Shown here: in pieces, positions 24,683 through 33,262 of the stretch
How positions within the stretch are numbered: position 1 is the first letter of the stretch
How the letters are laid out: each line of letters opens with the position of its first letter
Assembly (NCBI RefSeq): GCF_000425945.1
Contig: NZ_AUEK01000010.1
Location: 62,001 to 126,000, forward strand
Direction of reading: 5' to 3'
DNA length: 64,000 nt
From: Candidatus Solirubrobacter pratensis
GTDB taxonomy: Bacteria; Actinomycetota; Thermoleophilia; Solirubrobacterales; Solirubrobacteraceae
The notes under the pieces: model-generated
What the model saw: only the letters and a program-made list of their open reading frames with translations
Database searches by the model: none
What the model was told of the DNA's origin: nothing
Program-made: the position numbers and the translations under genes

Positions 24683-25379
24683 GTCTGCCAAGCGCGGACC
24701 AGGCCGGCTTCTCGGCGGCGCGTGAACGTCTCGCTTCTCGACGGAGTCGCCACTTCCTCCAAGTCGGCCGTCGCTAGCGAGGCCCCGCCGTCTCGAGGCC
24801 CGCCGGCTTGAGCCGCACCCCCACAGCTGGCTCAGCGCGCCCGGGCCGGGCACCTCCTTCACCTCTCCGAGTCGATCAACACGGCGAGGCGCGTCGTGTT
24901 CGTTGGGGGCCGCACACCCTCGCCACGCCCGCCCGAACCGATCACGCGGCCTCGCGAACCGCCCAGGCACACTGACCCATCCCCTTACCAGCGCAGTTCG
25001 CCGATCCCGAGAAGCCGCCGCGCGGAGAACCCGGCGGCCCGAAGCCGGCGCCGCCGGCCGACAGTCAGCCGCAGGAAGCGTGCGCCATTGCTCCGGTGAA
25101 GCGGGTGAGCGCGACCGGCTGCGCCGCGCTCTCGCCCCGACGGCGCTGGCCGCCTAGCCGCGCCCGGGTTGATCGGCGGGCGACTTCTCCGCGCGCCGCG
25201 ACCCTGAACGCACCCGAGCCCGAACGGCTCCGCTCCGCCCAGAAAAAGGCGCGGGAGCCTCTTAGCCACGGCTAATGCTGCGCTCATGCACGGACCGCGC
25301 CTCCTCAGTAATGTCGGCCCAGTGGTGAGTGATGGCCAAGTCGCTCACGGCACTCGCAATCATCGAGGAGGGTGAAGTA

Positions 25380-26897
25380 ATGCGTCCGTCACTGCGATCG
25401 CTGTCCCGCCGACGCGCTCCCGTGTTGGGTGTCGCGCTGACAGCGGCGCTGATCCTCGCCGGCGCCGCCGAAGCGGCCGTGCTGCCGGTCAGCTCTGACC
25501 CGTTCACTCAGGCGACCTGCCGCGCGTCGAGCACGACGAACCACCAGACCGAGGTCGAGCCTGACACGTTCGCGAACGGCTCGACGATCGTCTCGGCGTT
25601 CCAGGTCGGGCGCATCTACGACGGCGGCGCGTGCGCCATCGGGTTCGCGACGTCCACGAACAACGGCGCCAGCTGGACGAGCGGTCTGCTGCCCGGCATC
25701 ACCAAGTACGCCGGCGGTGGACCGAACGACCGCGCGACCGACTCCTCAGTCGCCTACGACGCCGCGCACGGTGTCTGGCTGGTTTCGTCGCTGACACTGC
25801 TCGAGGCGGGTGGCGTGCACGGCAACGCAGTCGTCACCAGCCGCTCGACCGACGGGGGCTTGACGTGGAGCGCGCCGTTCACGACCGCGACCGGCGGCGA
25901 CCTCGACAAGAACTGGATCGTCTGCGACAACGCCGCGACGAGCCCGTTCTACGGCCACTGCTACACCCAGTGGGATGACCACGGGGCCGGCAACCTGCTG
26001 GAGATGAGCACGTCGACTGACGGCGGCAAGACGTGGTCGGCGGCGGCGAGCAACCACACCGGCGTGATCGGCGGCCAGCCCGTCGTGCGGCCCAACGGCA
26101 CCGTGATCGTGCCGATCGCGAACGCGAACGAGACCGCCATCGGCGCGTTCAACTCCACCAACGGCGGCGCGAGCTGGAGCGCGGTCACCACGATCGCGAC
26201 GATCCGCCACCACACGGTCGCGGGGAGCCTGCGCGAGGGGCCGCTGCCGTCCGCTGAGATCGACGGCAGCGGGACGGTCTACGTCGCGTGGTCGGACTGC
26301 CGCTTCCGCCAGTCCTGCAAGGCGAACGACATCGTCCTCAGCCACTCGCTGAACGTGACCGGCACCAGCTGGTCGTCGGTCGCTCGCGTCCCGATCGACG
26401 CGACCAACAGCGGCGTCGACCACTTCATCCCCGGCCTAGCCGTGAATAAGGCGACGTCGGGTGCGGGCGCGCAGCTCGGCCTGACGTACTACTTCTACCC
26501 CTCCGGGGGTGCGCAGCTCGCCGTCGGCTTCATCTCCTCCACCAACGCGGGGAGCACGTGGAGCGCGCCGCAGACCGTGGCCGCCGGCATGCCCACGACC
26601 TGGGCGGCGACGACCAGCCAGGGCAGAATGGTGGGAGACTACGTCTCGACCTCATACGGCTCCGACAACCTCGCGCACGGGGTATTCGCCGGCGCCTCGG
26701 CGCCCACGACCGGGACGAGCTGCAGCTCGGTCCTCGACAACTGCCGGGAGCCGATGGACACCTTCGTGTCGGGGCTCGGAGCGAGTGGCTCGGTCTCCGG
26801 CGCAGCGTCCCCGGTGCTGTTCTCCGGCCACGGCGGCGCCAACGCGAACAGCCTCTGGAACGTCGTCGACAACAACGGTTCCCAGCACCGCGACTGA
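25380..26897 (+). CDS. Secreted sialidase-like protein with BNR/Asp-box repeats
   Basis: ATG at 25380 is preceded by GAGGAGGG. A signal peptide (residues about 10-37, ending AGAAEA) precedes a beta-propeller with repeated Asp boxes: STNNGASW, STDGGLTWS, STDGGKTWS, STNGGASWS and STNAGSTWS. These Ser-x-Asp-x-Gly-x-x-Trp turns are the mark of sialidase-type six-bladed propellers. At 505 residues there is room for one propeller only. The arginine triad of true sialidases cannot be assigned with certainty, so the substrate (sialic acid or another glycan) is open. Confidence 0.75.
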   Translation: MRPSLRSLSRRRAPVLGVALTAALILAGAAEAAVLPVSSDPFTQATCRASSTTNHQTEVEPDTFANGSTIVSAFQVGRIYDGGACAIGFATSTNNGASWTSGLLPGITKYAGGGPNDRATDSSVAYDAAHGVWLVSSLTLLEAGGVHGNAVVTSRSTDGGLTWSAPFTTATGGDLDKNWIVCDNAATSPFYGHCYTQWDDHGAGNLLEMSTSTDGGKTWSAAASNHTGVIGGQPVVRPNGTVIVPIANANETAIGAFNSTNGGASWSAVTTIATIRHHTVAGSLREGPLPSAEIDGSGTVYVAWSDCRFRQSCKANDIVLSHSLNVTGTSWSSVARVPIDATNSGVDHFIPGLAVNKATSGAGAQLGLTYYFYPSGGAQLAVGFISSTNAGSTWSAPQTVAAGMPTTWAATTSQGRMVGDYVSTSYGSDNLAHGVFAGASAPTTGTSCSSVLDNCREPMDTFVSGLGASGSVSGAASPVLFSGHGGANANSLWNVVDNNGSQHRD

Positions 26898-26939
26898 CAC
26901 ACATTGACGGCAGGAGCGCGGGCACCGTACCCTGGGGCG

Positions 26940-27755
26940 ATGCCGACGGTCGCCCGCGATCCGGCCGCGCCGACAGTCACGACGTCGGCGCCCCGCGCGC
27001 TCGTGCGCGTCGAGCGCGAGGGCGACTTCGTACGCGTGACGATGGACGTGCCGGAGCGCCGCAACGCCCTTTCGCTCGATCACATGCGCCAGTTGCTGGC
27101 CGCCGTGCGCCAGGTCGGGGCAAGCGATGCTCGCGGCCTGCTGCTTGCCGCGGAGGGGCCGGTCTTCTGCGCCGGCCACGACTTCAGCGACATCGTCGGG
27201 GCCGACCTGCCCGCGATGCGCGAGCTGCTCGCGCTGTGCACCGAGCTGATGACGACGCTGCAGTCGATCCCGCAACCCGTGCTCGCCCGGGTCCACGGTC
27301 TGGCGACGGCCGCCGGTTGCCAGCTCGTCGCCACGGCGGATCTCGCCGTCGCGTCAGACGAGGCGGCCTTCGCCATACCGGGGGGCAAGGGCGGCTGGTT
27401 CTGCCACACCCCGCTGGTCGCCGTCGCCCGCGCCCTGCCGCGCAAACGCGCGCTCGAGATGGCCTTCACCGGCGACATGATCGACGCCCGAACAGCCGCG
27501 GCCTGGGGCCTGGTGAACGCGGTGGTCCCCGCCGCCGAGCTCGACGCCGCCTGTCTGGACCTCCTGCGCCGAGCCACGCGCGGCAGCGCGAGCGCGAAGG
27601 CCCTGGGCAAGCAGGGCTTCTACGCCCAGGTCGACCTCGACCAGCACAAGGCCTACGCCTACGCGACCGAGCTCATGGCCGCCTCCAGCCAGACGCCCGA
27701 CGCGCGCGAGGGCATGGTCGCGTTCCTCGAGAAGCGCGCGCCGCGCTTCGACTGA
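26940..27755 (+). CDS. Enoyl-CoA hydratase/isomerase family protein (ECHDC3-like)
   Basis: Crotonase-fold features are clear: VTMDVPERRNALSLDHMRQL, the oxyanion-hole segments LLLAAEGPVFCAGHDFSDI and ARVHGLATAAGCQLVATADLAVASDEAAFAIPGGKGG, and EMAFTGDMIDARTAAAWGLVN. The second catalytic Glu of standard hydratases is replaced in the GGKGGWF segment, as in the ECHDC3 branch whose reaction is not well established. The 271-residue length fits. ATG 26940 is chosen over an upstream TTG. The neighbours are unrelated. Confidence 0.83.
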   Translation: MPTVARDPAAPTVTTSAPRALVRVEREGDFVRVTMDVPERRNALSLDHMRQLLAAVRQVGASDARGLLLAAEGPVFCAGHDFSDIVGADLPAMRELLALCTELMTTLQSIPQPVLARVHGLATAAGCQLVATADLAVASDEAAFAIPGGKGGWFCHTPLVAVARALPRKRALEMAFTGDMIDARTAAAWGLVNAVVPAAELDAACLDLLRRATRGSASAKALGKQGFYAQVDLDQHKAYAYATELMAASSQTPDAREGMVAFLEKRAPRFD

Positions 27756-27848
27756 TCGTCCCGATCGCGTCGAGGCGGGTGGCCACATTCGGCCTCGCGG
27801 CCACGTCGGCGCATGCCCCGACCTCGAGCTGTAGACGGCTGGAGGCCC

Positions 27849-28541
27849 CTACTCGTCCGCGTAGCGCTCGGCCATCGCCTCGAGGCCCCGCACCAGCAGC
27901 TCGATCGCGAACTCGAACCGCTCGTCGGCGTCGCCGGCCGTCAACTCGGACGCGAGCGACGCGAGCGTCGGGAAGCGGTCGCGCGGCAGCGACGCGAAGT
28001 AGGCGCCGAGCGCCGCGGGATCGCCGCGCGGCGGCATGCTCTCCTCGTAGGCGAAGCCTCCGACGTAGAGCGCGAACATGTCGGCCGCATAGGAGATCAC
28101 GCGTGCCGGCAGGCCGGCGGCGGCGAGCACCGCCAGCGTCCGCTCCATCACCGGCAGCGAGTTCGGGCCGGCGGGGATGCGCCCGAGCGAGATCTGCGCC
28201 GCGTCGCGTCGCTTGCGCATCAGCCTGCGCGTCGCCCGCAGCATCTCCTTGACCTGCTCCTGCCAGTTCTCGGGGTCCGGCTCGATCACCTCCGCCTCGC
28301 CGACGATCCGGTCGAGCATCAGGCTGAGCAGCTCCTCCTTGTCGCCCACGTGCCAGTAGAGCGACGCGGCGCCGGTGCCGAGCTCCTGCGCGAGCCGGCG
28401 CATGCTCAGGCCCTGGAGCCCGTCGCGCTCGAGCAGCGCGAGCGCCGCCTCGACGATCGCGTCGCGCGTGAGCGGCTTGCGCTCGGCGCGGGGCGACTCC
28501 TCGCGCCGGCGCCACCAGGGAGGGTCCGGGACGGCGGCCAT
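27849..28541 (-). CDS. TetR-family transcriptional regulator
   Basis: The N-terminal helix-turn-helix reads AIVEAALALLERDGLQGLSMRRLAQELGTGAASLYWHVGDKEELLSLM (about 27-74). The C-terminal ligand domain is of the TetR_C_1 type (WQEQVKEMLRATRRLMRKRRDAAQ, FALYVGGFAYEES). It is divergent from an ABC drug-exporter-like operon with a shared 39-bp gap full of dyads, the standard layout of a repressor controlling itself and an efflux system. Confidence 0.88.
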   Translation of the reverse strand: MAAVPDPPWWRRREESPRAERKPLTRDAIVEAALALLERDGLQGLSMRRLAQELGTGAASLYWHVGDKEELLSLMLDRIVGEAEVIEPDPENWQEQVKEMLRATRRLMRKRRDAAQISLGRIPAGPNSLPVMERTLAVLAAAGLPARVISYAADMFALYVGGFAYEESMPPRGDPAALGAYFASLPRDRFPTLASLASELTAGDADERFEFAIELLVRGLEAMAERYADE

Positions 28542-28547
28542 TTGACA

Positions 28548-28599
28548 CGAACACTGTACCGCGGTAGAACACCGTTCGGTATGACTCGTACAGTGTTCG
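28548..28599. promoter_or_regulatory. Inverted-repeat operator between tetR and the ABC exporter operon
   Basis: CGAACACTGTAC (28548-28559) recurs as a perfect 12-bp inverted copy GTACAGTGTTCG (28588-28599), 28 bases apart, the second lying inside the start of the ABC gene. Between them sits the 10-bp palindrome TACCGCGGTA (28557-28566). A TetR-type dimer pair binding here would block both promoters. Confidence 0.6.
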
Positions 28600-29534
28600 A
28601 GAACGCGATCGAGGCCACGGGCCTCATCAAGGGCTACGGCGACGTGAAGGCGCTCGACGGGCTGGACCTGACCGTCGAGGCCGGCACCGTCCTCGGCCTG
28701 CTCGGCCCCAACGGGGCGGGCAAGTCCACGACCGTGAAGATCCTCACCACGCTTTCGCACCCCGACGCGGGAAGCGCCACGGTGGCGGGGCACGACGTGC
28801 TCGCCGAGCCCGCCAAGGTCCGGCACGCGATCGGCGTCGTGGGCCAGAAGCACGGCTGCGACCTCGAGGCGACCGGGCGCGAGAACCTCGTCCTCCAGGG
28901 TGAGCTCTACGGCATCACCGGCGCGGAGCTGCGGCGCCGCGTGGACGAGGCGCTGGAGCGCTTCGGCCTCCCCGGCGACCGGCAGGCGAAGACGTACTCC
29001 GGCGGCATGCAGCGGCGGCTCGACGTCGCGCTCGGCCTCCTGCACCGGCCGCAGGTCCTGTTCCTCGACGAGCCGACCACGGGCCTCGATCCCGAGGCGC
29101 GGGCCCAGATGTGGGGCGAGATCGAGCGGCTCGCGCGCGACGAGCGGATGACCATCCTGCTCACGACGCACTACCTGGAGGAGGCCGACAAGCTCGCCTC
29201 GCAGCTCGCGATCGTCGACCGCGGGCGGATCGTCGCGCGCGGCACGCCGCACGAGCTCAAGAGCGAGCTCGAGGGAGACACGATCCACGTCGAGCTGGCC
29301 GAGGTCGACGGAGGCGCGGCCGGCGCGCTGGAGCGCGTCTCCGGGCTCGCCGACGTCCTGCTCGACGGCCGCACGCTGCGCGCCCGATCGCGCGACGGCG
29401 GCGCGGCGATCCCGGCTGTCCTCGCGGCGCTGGAGGCCAACGGCGTCCGCGCGGCGTCGGTCACGCTCGCGCGGCCTTCGCTCGACGACGTCTACCTACG
29501 CTATGCCGGACGCGCGTTCGAGGCGACCGCATGA
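28581..29534 (+). CDS. ABC exporter ATP-binding protein (DrrA-like)
   Basis: All nucleotide-binding motifs are intact: Walker A GPNGAGKST, Q loop VVGQKHG, signature YSGGMQRR, Walker B VLFLDEPTTGLDP and the switch His in TTHYLEE. The extra C-terminal domain (about 220-317) with SLDDVYLRYAGR is typical of daunorubicin-resistance-type ATPases. The stop overlaps the permease start (ATGA). It powers export of an unknown, probably hydrophobic, compound and is presumably repressed by the divergent TetR protein. Confidence 0.88.
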   Translation: MTRTVFENAIEATGLIKGYGDVKALDGLDLTVEAGTVLGLLGPNGAGKSTTVKILTTLSHPDAGSATVAGHDVLAEPAKVRHAIGVVGQKHGCDLEATGRENLVLQGELYGITGAELRRRVDEALERFGLPGDRQAKTYSGGMQRRLDVALGLLHRPQVLFLDEPTTGLDPEARAQMWGEIERLARDERMTILLTTHYLEEADKLASQLAIVDRGRIVARGTPHELKSELEGDTIHVELAEVDGGAAGALERVSGLADVLLDGRTLRARSRDGGAAIPAVLAALEANGVRAASVTLARPSLDDVYLRYAGRAFEATA

Positions 29535-30304
29535 CCGCCGCGCGGCAGACCTGGCAGGTCACCCTGCGCTACCTGCGCGTGCTGATGCGCCAGCCGGCGT
29601 TCATCATGATCACGCTCATCCAGCCGATCATCTGGCTGCTGCTGTTCGGCGCGCTGTTCAAGGCGGTGACGCGGATCCCCGGCTTCGCGGGCGACTCCTA
29701 CGTGAACTACCTGATGCCCGGCGTCGTCGTGATGCTCGCCGTGTCGAGCGCCGGCTGGACCGGGATGGGCTTCATCGAGGACATCAACGGCGGCGTGATG
29801 GACCGGATGCTCGTCTCGCCCGCATGGCGGGGCGCGTTCAACCTCGGGAGCGTCGCGCAGGCGGTGATCTCGGTGTCGATCCAGACGGTGCTGGTCGTGC
29901 TGCTCGCTTGGGCGCTCGGCGCCGACTACACGCACGGCATCGGCGGGATCGCGATCCTCGTGCTGGTCGCCGGCCTGCTCGCCGCGGCGTTCGCGTCGCT
30001 CTCGAACGGCATCGGCGTGCTCGCGCGCCAGCGGGAGACGCTGATCGGCGCCGTCTCCATGCTCCTGCTGCCGCTCACGTTCCTGTCCTCGGCGCTGATG
30101 CAGCCGAGCCTCGTGCCCGGTTGGATCCGTATGATCGCGACATTCAATCCGGTCAACTGGGCCGCCGAGGCGTCCCGCTCGGCCGCGATCGGCTCGCTCG
30201 ACTGGGGCCTCGTGGCCGGCCGCGTCGGCCTGCTCGTCGCATTGGTGGTGATCAGCGCATGGTTCGCGACGAAGGCCTTCAACGTCTACCAGCGGTCCCT
30301 GTGA
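29531..30304 (+). CDS. ABC-2 type permease (DrrB-like)
   Basis: The 257-residue protein has six hydrophobic helices in the ABC-2 pattern, beginning VTLRYLRVLMRQPAFIMITLIQPIIWLLLFGALF and with the conserved LPLTFLSSALMQPSLVPGWIRMIATFNPVNW segment near the C-terminus. It forms a homodimeric or partner pore with the ATPase encoded just upstream. GTG of the next gene overlaps its stop. Confidence 0.87.
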   Translation: MTAARQTWQVTLRYLRVLMRQPAFIMITLIQPIIWLLLFGALFKAVTRIPGFAGDSYVNYLMPGVVVMLAVSSAGWTGMGFIEDINGGVMDRMLVSPAWRGAFNLGSVAQAVISVSIQTVLVVLLAWALGADYTHGIGGIAILVLVAGLLAAAFASLSNGIGVLARQRETLIGAVSMLLLPLTFLSSALMQPSLVPGWIRMIATFNPVNWAAEASRSAAIGSLDWGLVAGRVGLLVALVVISAWFATKAFNVYQRSL

Positions 30305-30834
30305 GGGCCGGCGACGACGACCGCGACCGCACGATCGCGCTCCTGCGCGACGCGGCGGTCGCCGGGCGGCTGACGCTTGAGGAGTTCGCCGGCCGCGTCG
30401 AGCGGGCGGAGCTGGCGCGCACGCAGTCCGAGCTCGAGCCGCTCACGGCCGACCTGCCGGCGGCCGGCGCGGCGGACCTGCCGCTGCGCCACAGCGCGAT
30501 CTTCTCGCGGCTGGAGCGGCGCGGGCGCTGGGAGCTCGCGCCGCGGGCGACGCTGCGCTGCGTCTGCGGGACCGTCGTGCTGGACCTCGGCCGCGCGACG
30601 CTGCACGGCGCTGAGACGTCGCTCGACATCCGCAACTGGTTCGGGACGGTGACGATCCTCGTCCCGCGCGGCGTCCACGTCGAGGTCGACGGCGGCGGCC
30701 CGTTCGGGACGCGCGAGATCGACCTGCCCGACGCCGGGCCGGTGGCGGACGCGCCGAGGCTGCGGATCCGCACCTCCGGCCCGGGCGGCACGCTGCGGGT
30801 TGCGATGAGCTCTCGCGAGCGCGACGGTCTATAA
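30301..30834 (+). CDS. DUF1707 protein with LiaF-like C-terminal domain
   Basis: Residues about 5-50 (DDRDRTIALLRDAAVAGRLTLEEFAGRVERAELARTQSEL) are a DUF1707 domain, a SHOCT-like helical module of Actinobacteria. The C-terminal 100 residues resemble the cell-wall-active-antibiotic-response (LiaF/DUF2154) beta domain (LDIRNWFGTVTILVPRGVHVEVDG). No membrane helix is present. The start is a GTG overlapping the permease stop, so it is co-translated with the exporter and may sense or respond to envelope stress. Confidence 0.8.
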   Translation: MRAGDDDRDRTIALLRDAAVAGRLTLEEFAGRVERAELARTQSELEPLTADLPAAGAADLPLRHSAIFSRLERRGRWELAPRATLRCVCGTVVLDLGRATLHGAETSLDIRNWFGTVTILVPRGVHVEVDGGGPFGTREIDLPDAGPVADAPRLRIRTSGPGGTLRVAMSSRERDGL

Positions 30835-30839
30835 GGCCG

Positions 30840-31766
30840 ATGGCGGATGACTTCGAGCAGACGGTCGCGCCCTACCGGGCCGAGCTGCACGCGCACTGCT
30901 ACCGGATGCTCGGCTCCCTGCACGACGCCGATGACGCCCTCCAGGACGCGCTGCTGCGCGCCTGGCGCGGGATCGACCGCTTCCAGGGCCGCAGCTCGCT
31001 GCGCTCATGGCTATACCGGATCGCGACCAACGTCTCGCTCGACCTGATCGCGCGCCGGCCGAAGCGCGTCCTGCCGCTCGACTACGACGAGCGCGAGGGT
31101 CCGCTGTGGCTGGAGCCTTATCCGGCGGAGCTCGAGGACGCGTCGCCGGCGCCCGACGCGCGCTACGAGCAGCGCGAGAGCGTCGAGCTCGCGTTCGTCG
31201 CCGCCGTCCAGCACCTGCCGCCGAACCAGCGGGCGGCGCTGATGCTGCGCGACGTGCTGGGGTTCCGCGCCCGCGAGGCGGCCGAGACGCTCGACACGAC
31301 GGTCGAGTCGGTCAACAGCGCGCTCGCCCGCGCGCGCCGCACGCTCGAGCGGCGGTTGCCCGAGCGCAGCCAGCAGCAGACGCTGCGCGCACTCGGCGAC
31401 GACGGCGTGCGCCAGGTGGTCGAGCGCTACATGGACGCCATGGAGCGCGCCGACGTCGAGGCGATCGTCGGGCTGCTGTCGGAGGACGCGGTGTGGTCGA
31501 TGCCGCCGCTGCCGGAGTCCTACCGCGGCGAGGAAGCGATCCGCGCGTTCCTCCACGCCGGCCCGCTCAACCAGCGCTGGCGGCACCTGCCGACGCACGC
31601 CAACGGCCAGGCGGCGGTCGGCTGCTACATCCTGCACAAGGATCGCTATCGCGCCGCCGTGATCGACGTCCTCACGCTCGACGGGCCGCGCATCAGCGCC
31701 ATCACCGCGTTCATCGACCCGCGGCTGTTCAAGCCCTTCGGGCTGCCGGAGTCATACGCGGCGTGA
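30840..31766 (+). CDS. ECF-type RNA polymerase sigma factor with C-terminal SnoaL-like domain
   Basis: Sigma region 2 (ELHAHCYRMLGSLHDADDALQDALLRAWRGIDRF, about 15-50) and region 4 (LPPNQRAALMLRDVLGFRAREAAETLDTTVESVNSALARARRTL, about 130-173) are both clear. Residues about 185-308 form a SnoaL/NTF2-like domain (VVERYMDAMERADVEAIVGLLSEDAVWSMPP), the layout of sigma factors regulated by their own C-terminal domain instead of a membrane anti-sigma factor. No anti-sigma gene follows. Only five bases separate it from the DUF1707 gene, so it is probably the last gene of the exporter operon. Confidence 0.88.
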   Translation: MADDFEQTVAPYRAELHAHCYRMLGSLHDADDALQDALLRAWRGIDRFQGRSSLRSWLYRIATNVSLDLIARRPKRVLPLDYDEREGPLWLEPYPAELEDASPAPDARYEQRESVELAFVAAVQHLPPNQRAALMLRDVLGFRAREAAETLDTTVESVNSALARARRTLERRLPERSQQQTLRALGDDGVRQVVERYMDAMERADVEAIVGLLSEDAVWSMPPLPESYRGEEAIRAFLHAGPLNQRWRHLPTHANGQAAVGCYILHKDRYRAAVIDVLTLDGPRISAITAFIDPRLFKPFGLPESYAA

Positions 31767-31862
31767 CCTACGACGTGATCACCTCCGGCGAGAGCGCGGA
31801 CGCGCCAACTCGGGGGAAAGCGCTAGAGATCTGCGCGCGTCCTGCCGATATTTGAACTACGA

Positions 31863-31885
31863 GCCGCTCCGTTCACCGGGGCGGC
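31863..31885 (+). terminator. Hairpin downstream of the sigma factor gene
   Basis: GCCGCTCC and GGGGCGGC pair over eight bases (one G-T pair) around the loop GTTCACC. The stem is followed by TTGACTCGTTG, a partial U-rich tract, about 97 bases after the stop codon. Confidence 0.5.
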
Positions 31886-32002
31886 TTGACTCGTTGTAGG
31901 GTCGCGCACCAATGCGAACGGAGGCGGGTCAGATCGGCGCGCGATCCGCCGGTCGTGCGGGGAACGATCACCGCCGCGAGCTGCGCGCGAGCGTGATCGA
32001 TC

Positions 32003-32149
32003 ATGCGCGAAATCACCGCGCAGCCGCGCGATTGGCGCAAGCTCGCTCGCCTGGCGCGACACCCTGACCCGCCTCCCTCGATGCCCGCCGTTCGCCGGGG
32101 CACCGAAGCCGCCCGCCGAGACCGCGCGCGGGCCGTCGCGCCACCATGA
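32003..32149 (+). CDS. Doubtful 48-aa basic small protein
   Basis: The frame MREITAQPRDWRKLARLARHP continues Pro/Arg/Ala-rich to a TGA at 32147-32149. Codon third positions are GC-rich as in real genes here, but there is no clear ribosome site and no family. Listed as a possibility only. Confidence 0.25.
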   Translation: MREITAQPRDWRKLARLARHPDPPPSMPAVRRGTEAARRDRARAVAPP

Positions 32150-32200
32150 GCCGCCTCCCGCCGCAGCCCTACGCCGGCGGCGCGGGCTGCTGCGGCGACG

Positions 32201-33262
32201 CTAGGGCAGGATCAGGTGCGAGTCGCCGAACTCGTGCCAGCGGTAGCCGCGGGCGACGGCGGCGGCGTAGGAGCGCTCGAGCAGCCCGCGGCCGGCGATC
32301 GCCTCGAGCATGAGCAGGTGGCTGGCGTCGGGCTCGTGCCAGCCGGTGAGCAGGCCGTCGACGGCGCGGACGCCGCGCTCGGGCGTGACCGTCAGGCTCG
32401 TCCAGCCCTCGCCCGCGTGCACGGTGCCGTCCTCGCCGGCGACGGTCTCCAGCGCGCGCACCACGGTCGTGCCGACGGCGATCACGCGCCGGGCGGCGTT
32501 GACGCGCGCGGCGGTGGCGGCGGGCACGCGGTAGCGCTCCGGGTAGGGGCGCTCGCCGCGCTCGAGCGAGCTCACGCCGGAGTGCAGCACGAGCCGGGCG
32601 ATGCCGACGCCGCGGGCGCGCAGCGCGGCGATCGCGCGGCGCGTGAACGGGCGGGCGGCGCTGGGCATCTCGGCGCTGCCGGGCTCGGTCGCGAAGATCG
32701 TCTGATGGTCGACCAGCGGCCGCGCGTGGGGCTCGTGGGCGTAGCGGATCGGGGCGCCGTAGGCGTCGAGATAGCGCTCCAGCGGCTCCGGGAGCCTCAG
32801 CCGCGCGACCCAGAGGCGGCGGGAGGCGAGGTAGGGCGCGAGCAGTTCCGCGCTGCCGGCCGCGGGGAGCGCGAGCGCCTCCCCGGCGGTGCCGGGGAAA
32901 CGCTCGCCACCGCGGCGCAGCTCGACGATCCAGCGGTCGGGCCGTCCTGCCGGCGGGGGTTCTGGCGTCGACAGGTGCAGCTCGGCCGCCGTTCCGTCGG
33001 AGCGGCGGGCGGAGAGTGCGGCGGGGATCGTCGCCGAGGCGTTGACGACGAGCAGGTCGCCGGGGAGGAGGTGCTCCGGGAGGTCGAGGAAGCGGCCGTG
33101 GACGAGCGGCGCCTCGCCGCGCGCGACCATCAGCCGGACCTCGTCGCGGACGGCCGGCGGCTCGCCCGCCTCGAGCGTGCGCGGGAGCTGGAAGGAGAGC
33201 GCTCCGCGCGCGGGGGCGGACACAGGGCCGGCCGAGGCGCCGCGATCGGGCGCCGCGTTCAC
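32201..33262 (-). CDS. queA: QueA-like S-adenosylmethionine:tRNA ribosyltransferase-isomerase
   Basis: QueA normally transfers the ribosyl part of AdoMet to the 7-deazaguanine of preQ1-tRNA, giving epoxyqueuosine. Family blocks are visible: LPEHLLPGDLLVVNASATIPA, RYLDAYGAPIRYAHEP, DHQTIFATEPGSAEMPSAARPFT, LVLHSGVSSLERGERPYPERYRVP, ARVNAARRVIAVGTTVVRALE, and GLLTGWHEPDASHLLMLEAIAG. The 353-residue length is normal, but several motifs deviate from enterobacterial QueA. A second queuosine-related gene (salvage glycosylase) lies at 19.4 kb, so Q metabolism is plausible. GTG 33262 overlaps the stop of the SDR gene. Confidence 0.78.
   Translation of the reverse strand: MNAAPDRGASAGPVSAPARGALSFQLPRTLEAGEPPAVRDEVRLMVARGEAPLVHGRFLDLPEHLLPGDLLVVNASATIPAALSARRSDGTAAELHLSTPEPPPAGRPDRWIVELRRGGERFPGTAGEALALPAAGSAELLAPYLASRRLWVARLRLPEPLERYLDAYGAPIRYAHEPHARPLVDHQTIFATEPGSAEMPSAARPFTRRAIAALRARGVGIARLVLHSGVSSLERGERPYPERYRVPAATAARVNAARRVIAVGTTVVRALETVAGEDGTVHAGEGWTSLTVTPERGVRAVDGLLTGWHEPDASHLLMLEAIAGRGLLERSYAAAVARGYRWHEFGDSHLILP

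Larger units (their letters stand above)
24472..25379. other. Gene-poor 0.9 kb region with repeats and stem-loops
   Basis: No frame here has convincing codon use, ribosome site or family match. Visible structures: a near-repeat GGCAACCAGAGGGCGAGA (24531-24548) and its 16/18 match at 24665-24682, each followed at variable distance by TGAACGTC; a strong stem-loop at 24602-24627; and the dyad TTAGCC-AC-GGCTAA (25262-25275) about 105 bases before the sialidase-like gene. The region may contain a non-coding RNA or a decayed gene. No known riboswitch or RNA family could be matched by eye. Confidence 0.5.
31767..32200. other. Intergenic region after the sigma factor gene
   Basis: The stretch contains a hairpin (31863-31885), a TTGACT -35-like box (31886-31891) and one weak small frame at 32003. 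No RNA gene or other convincing gene was found. Runs of CGCGC with short dyads are common here but not specific. Confidence 0.5.
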
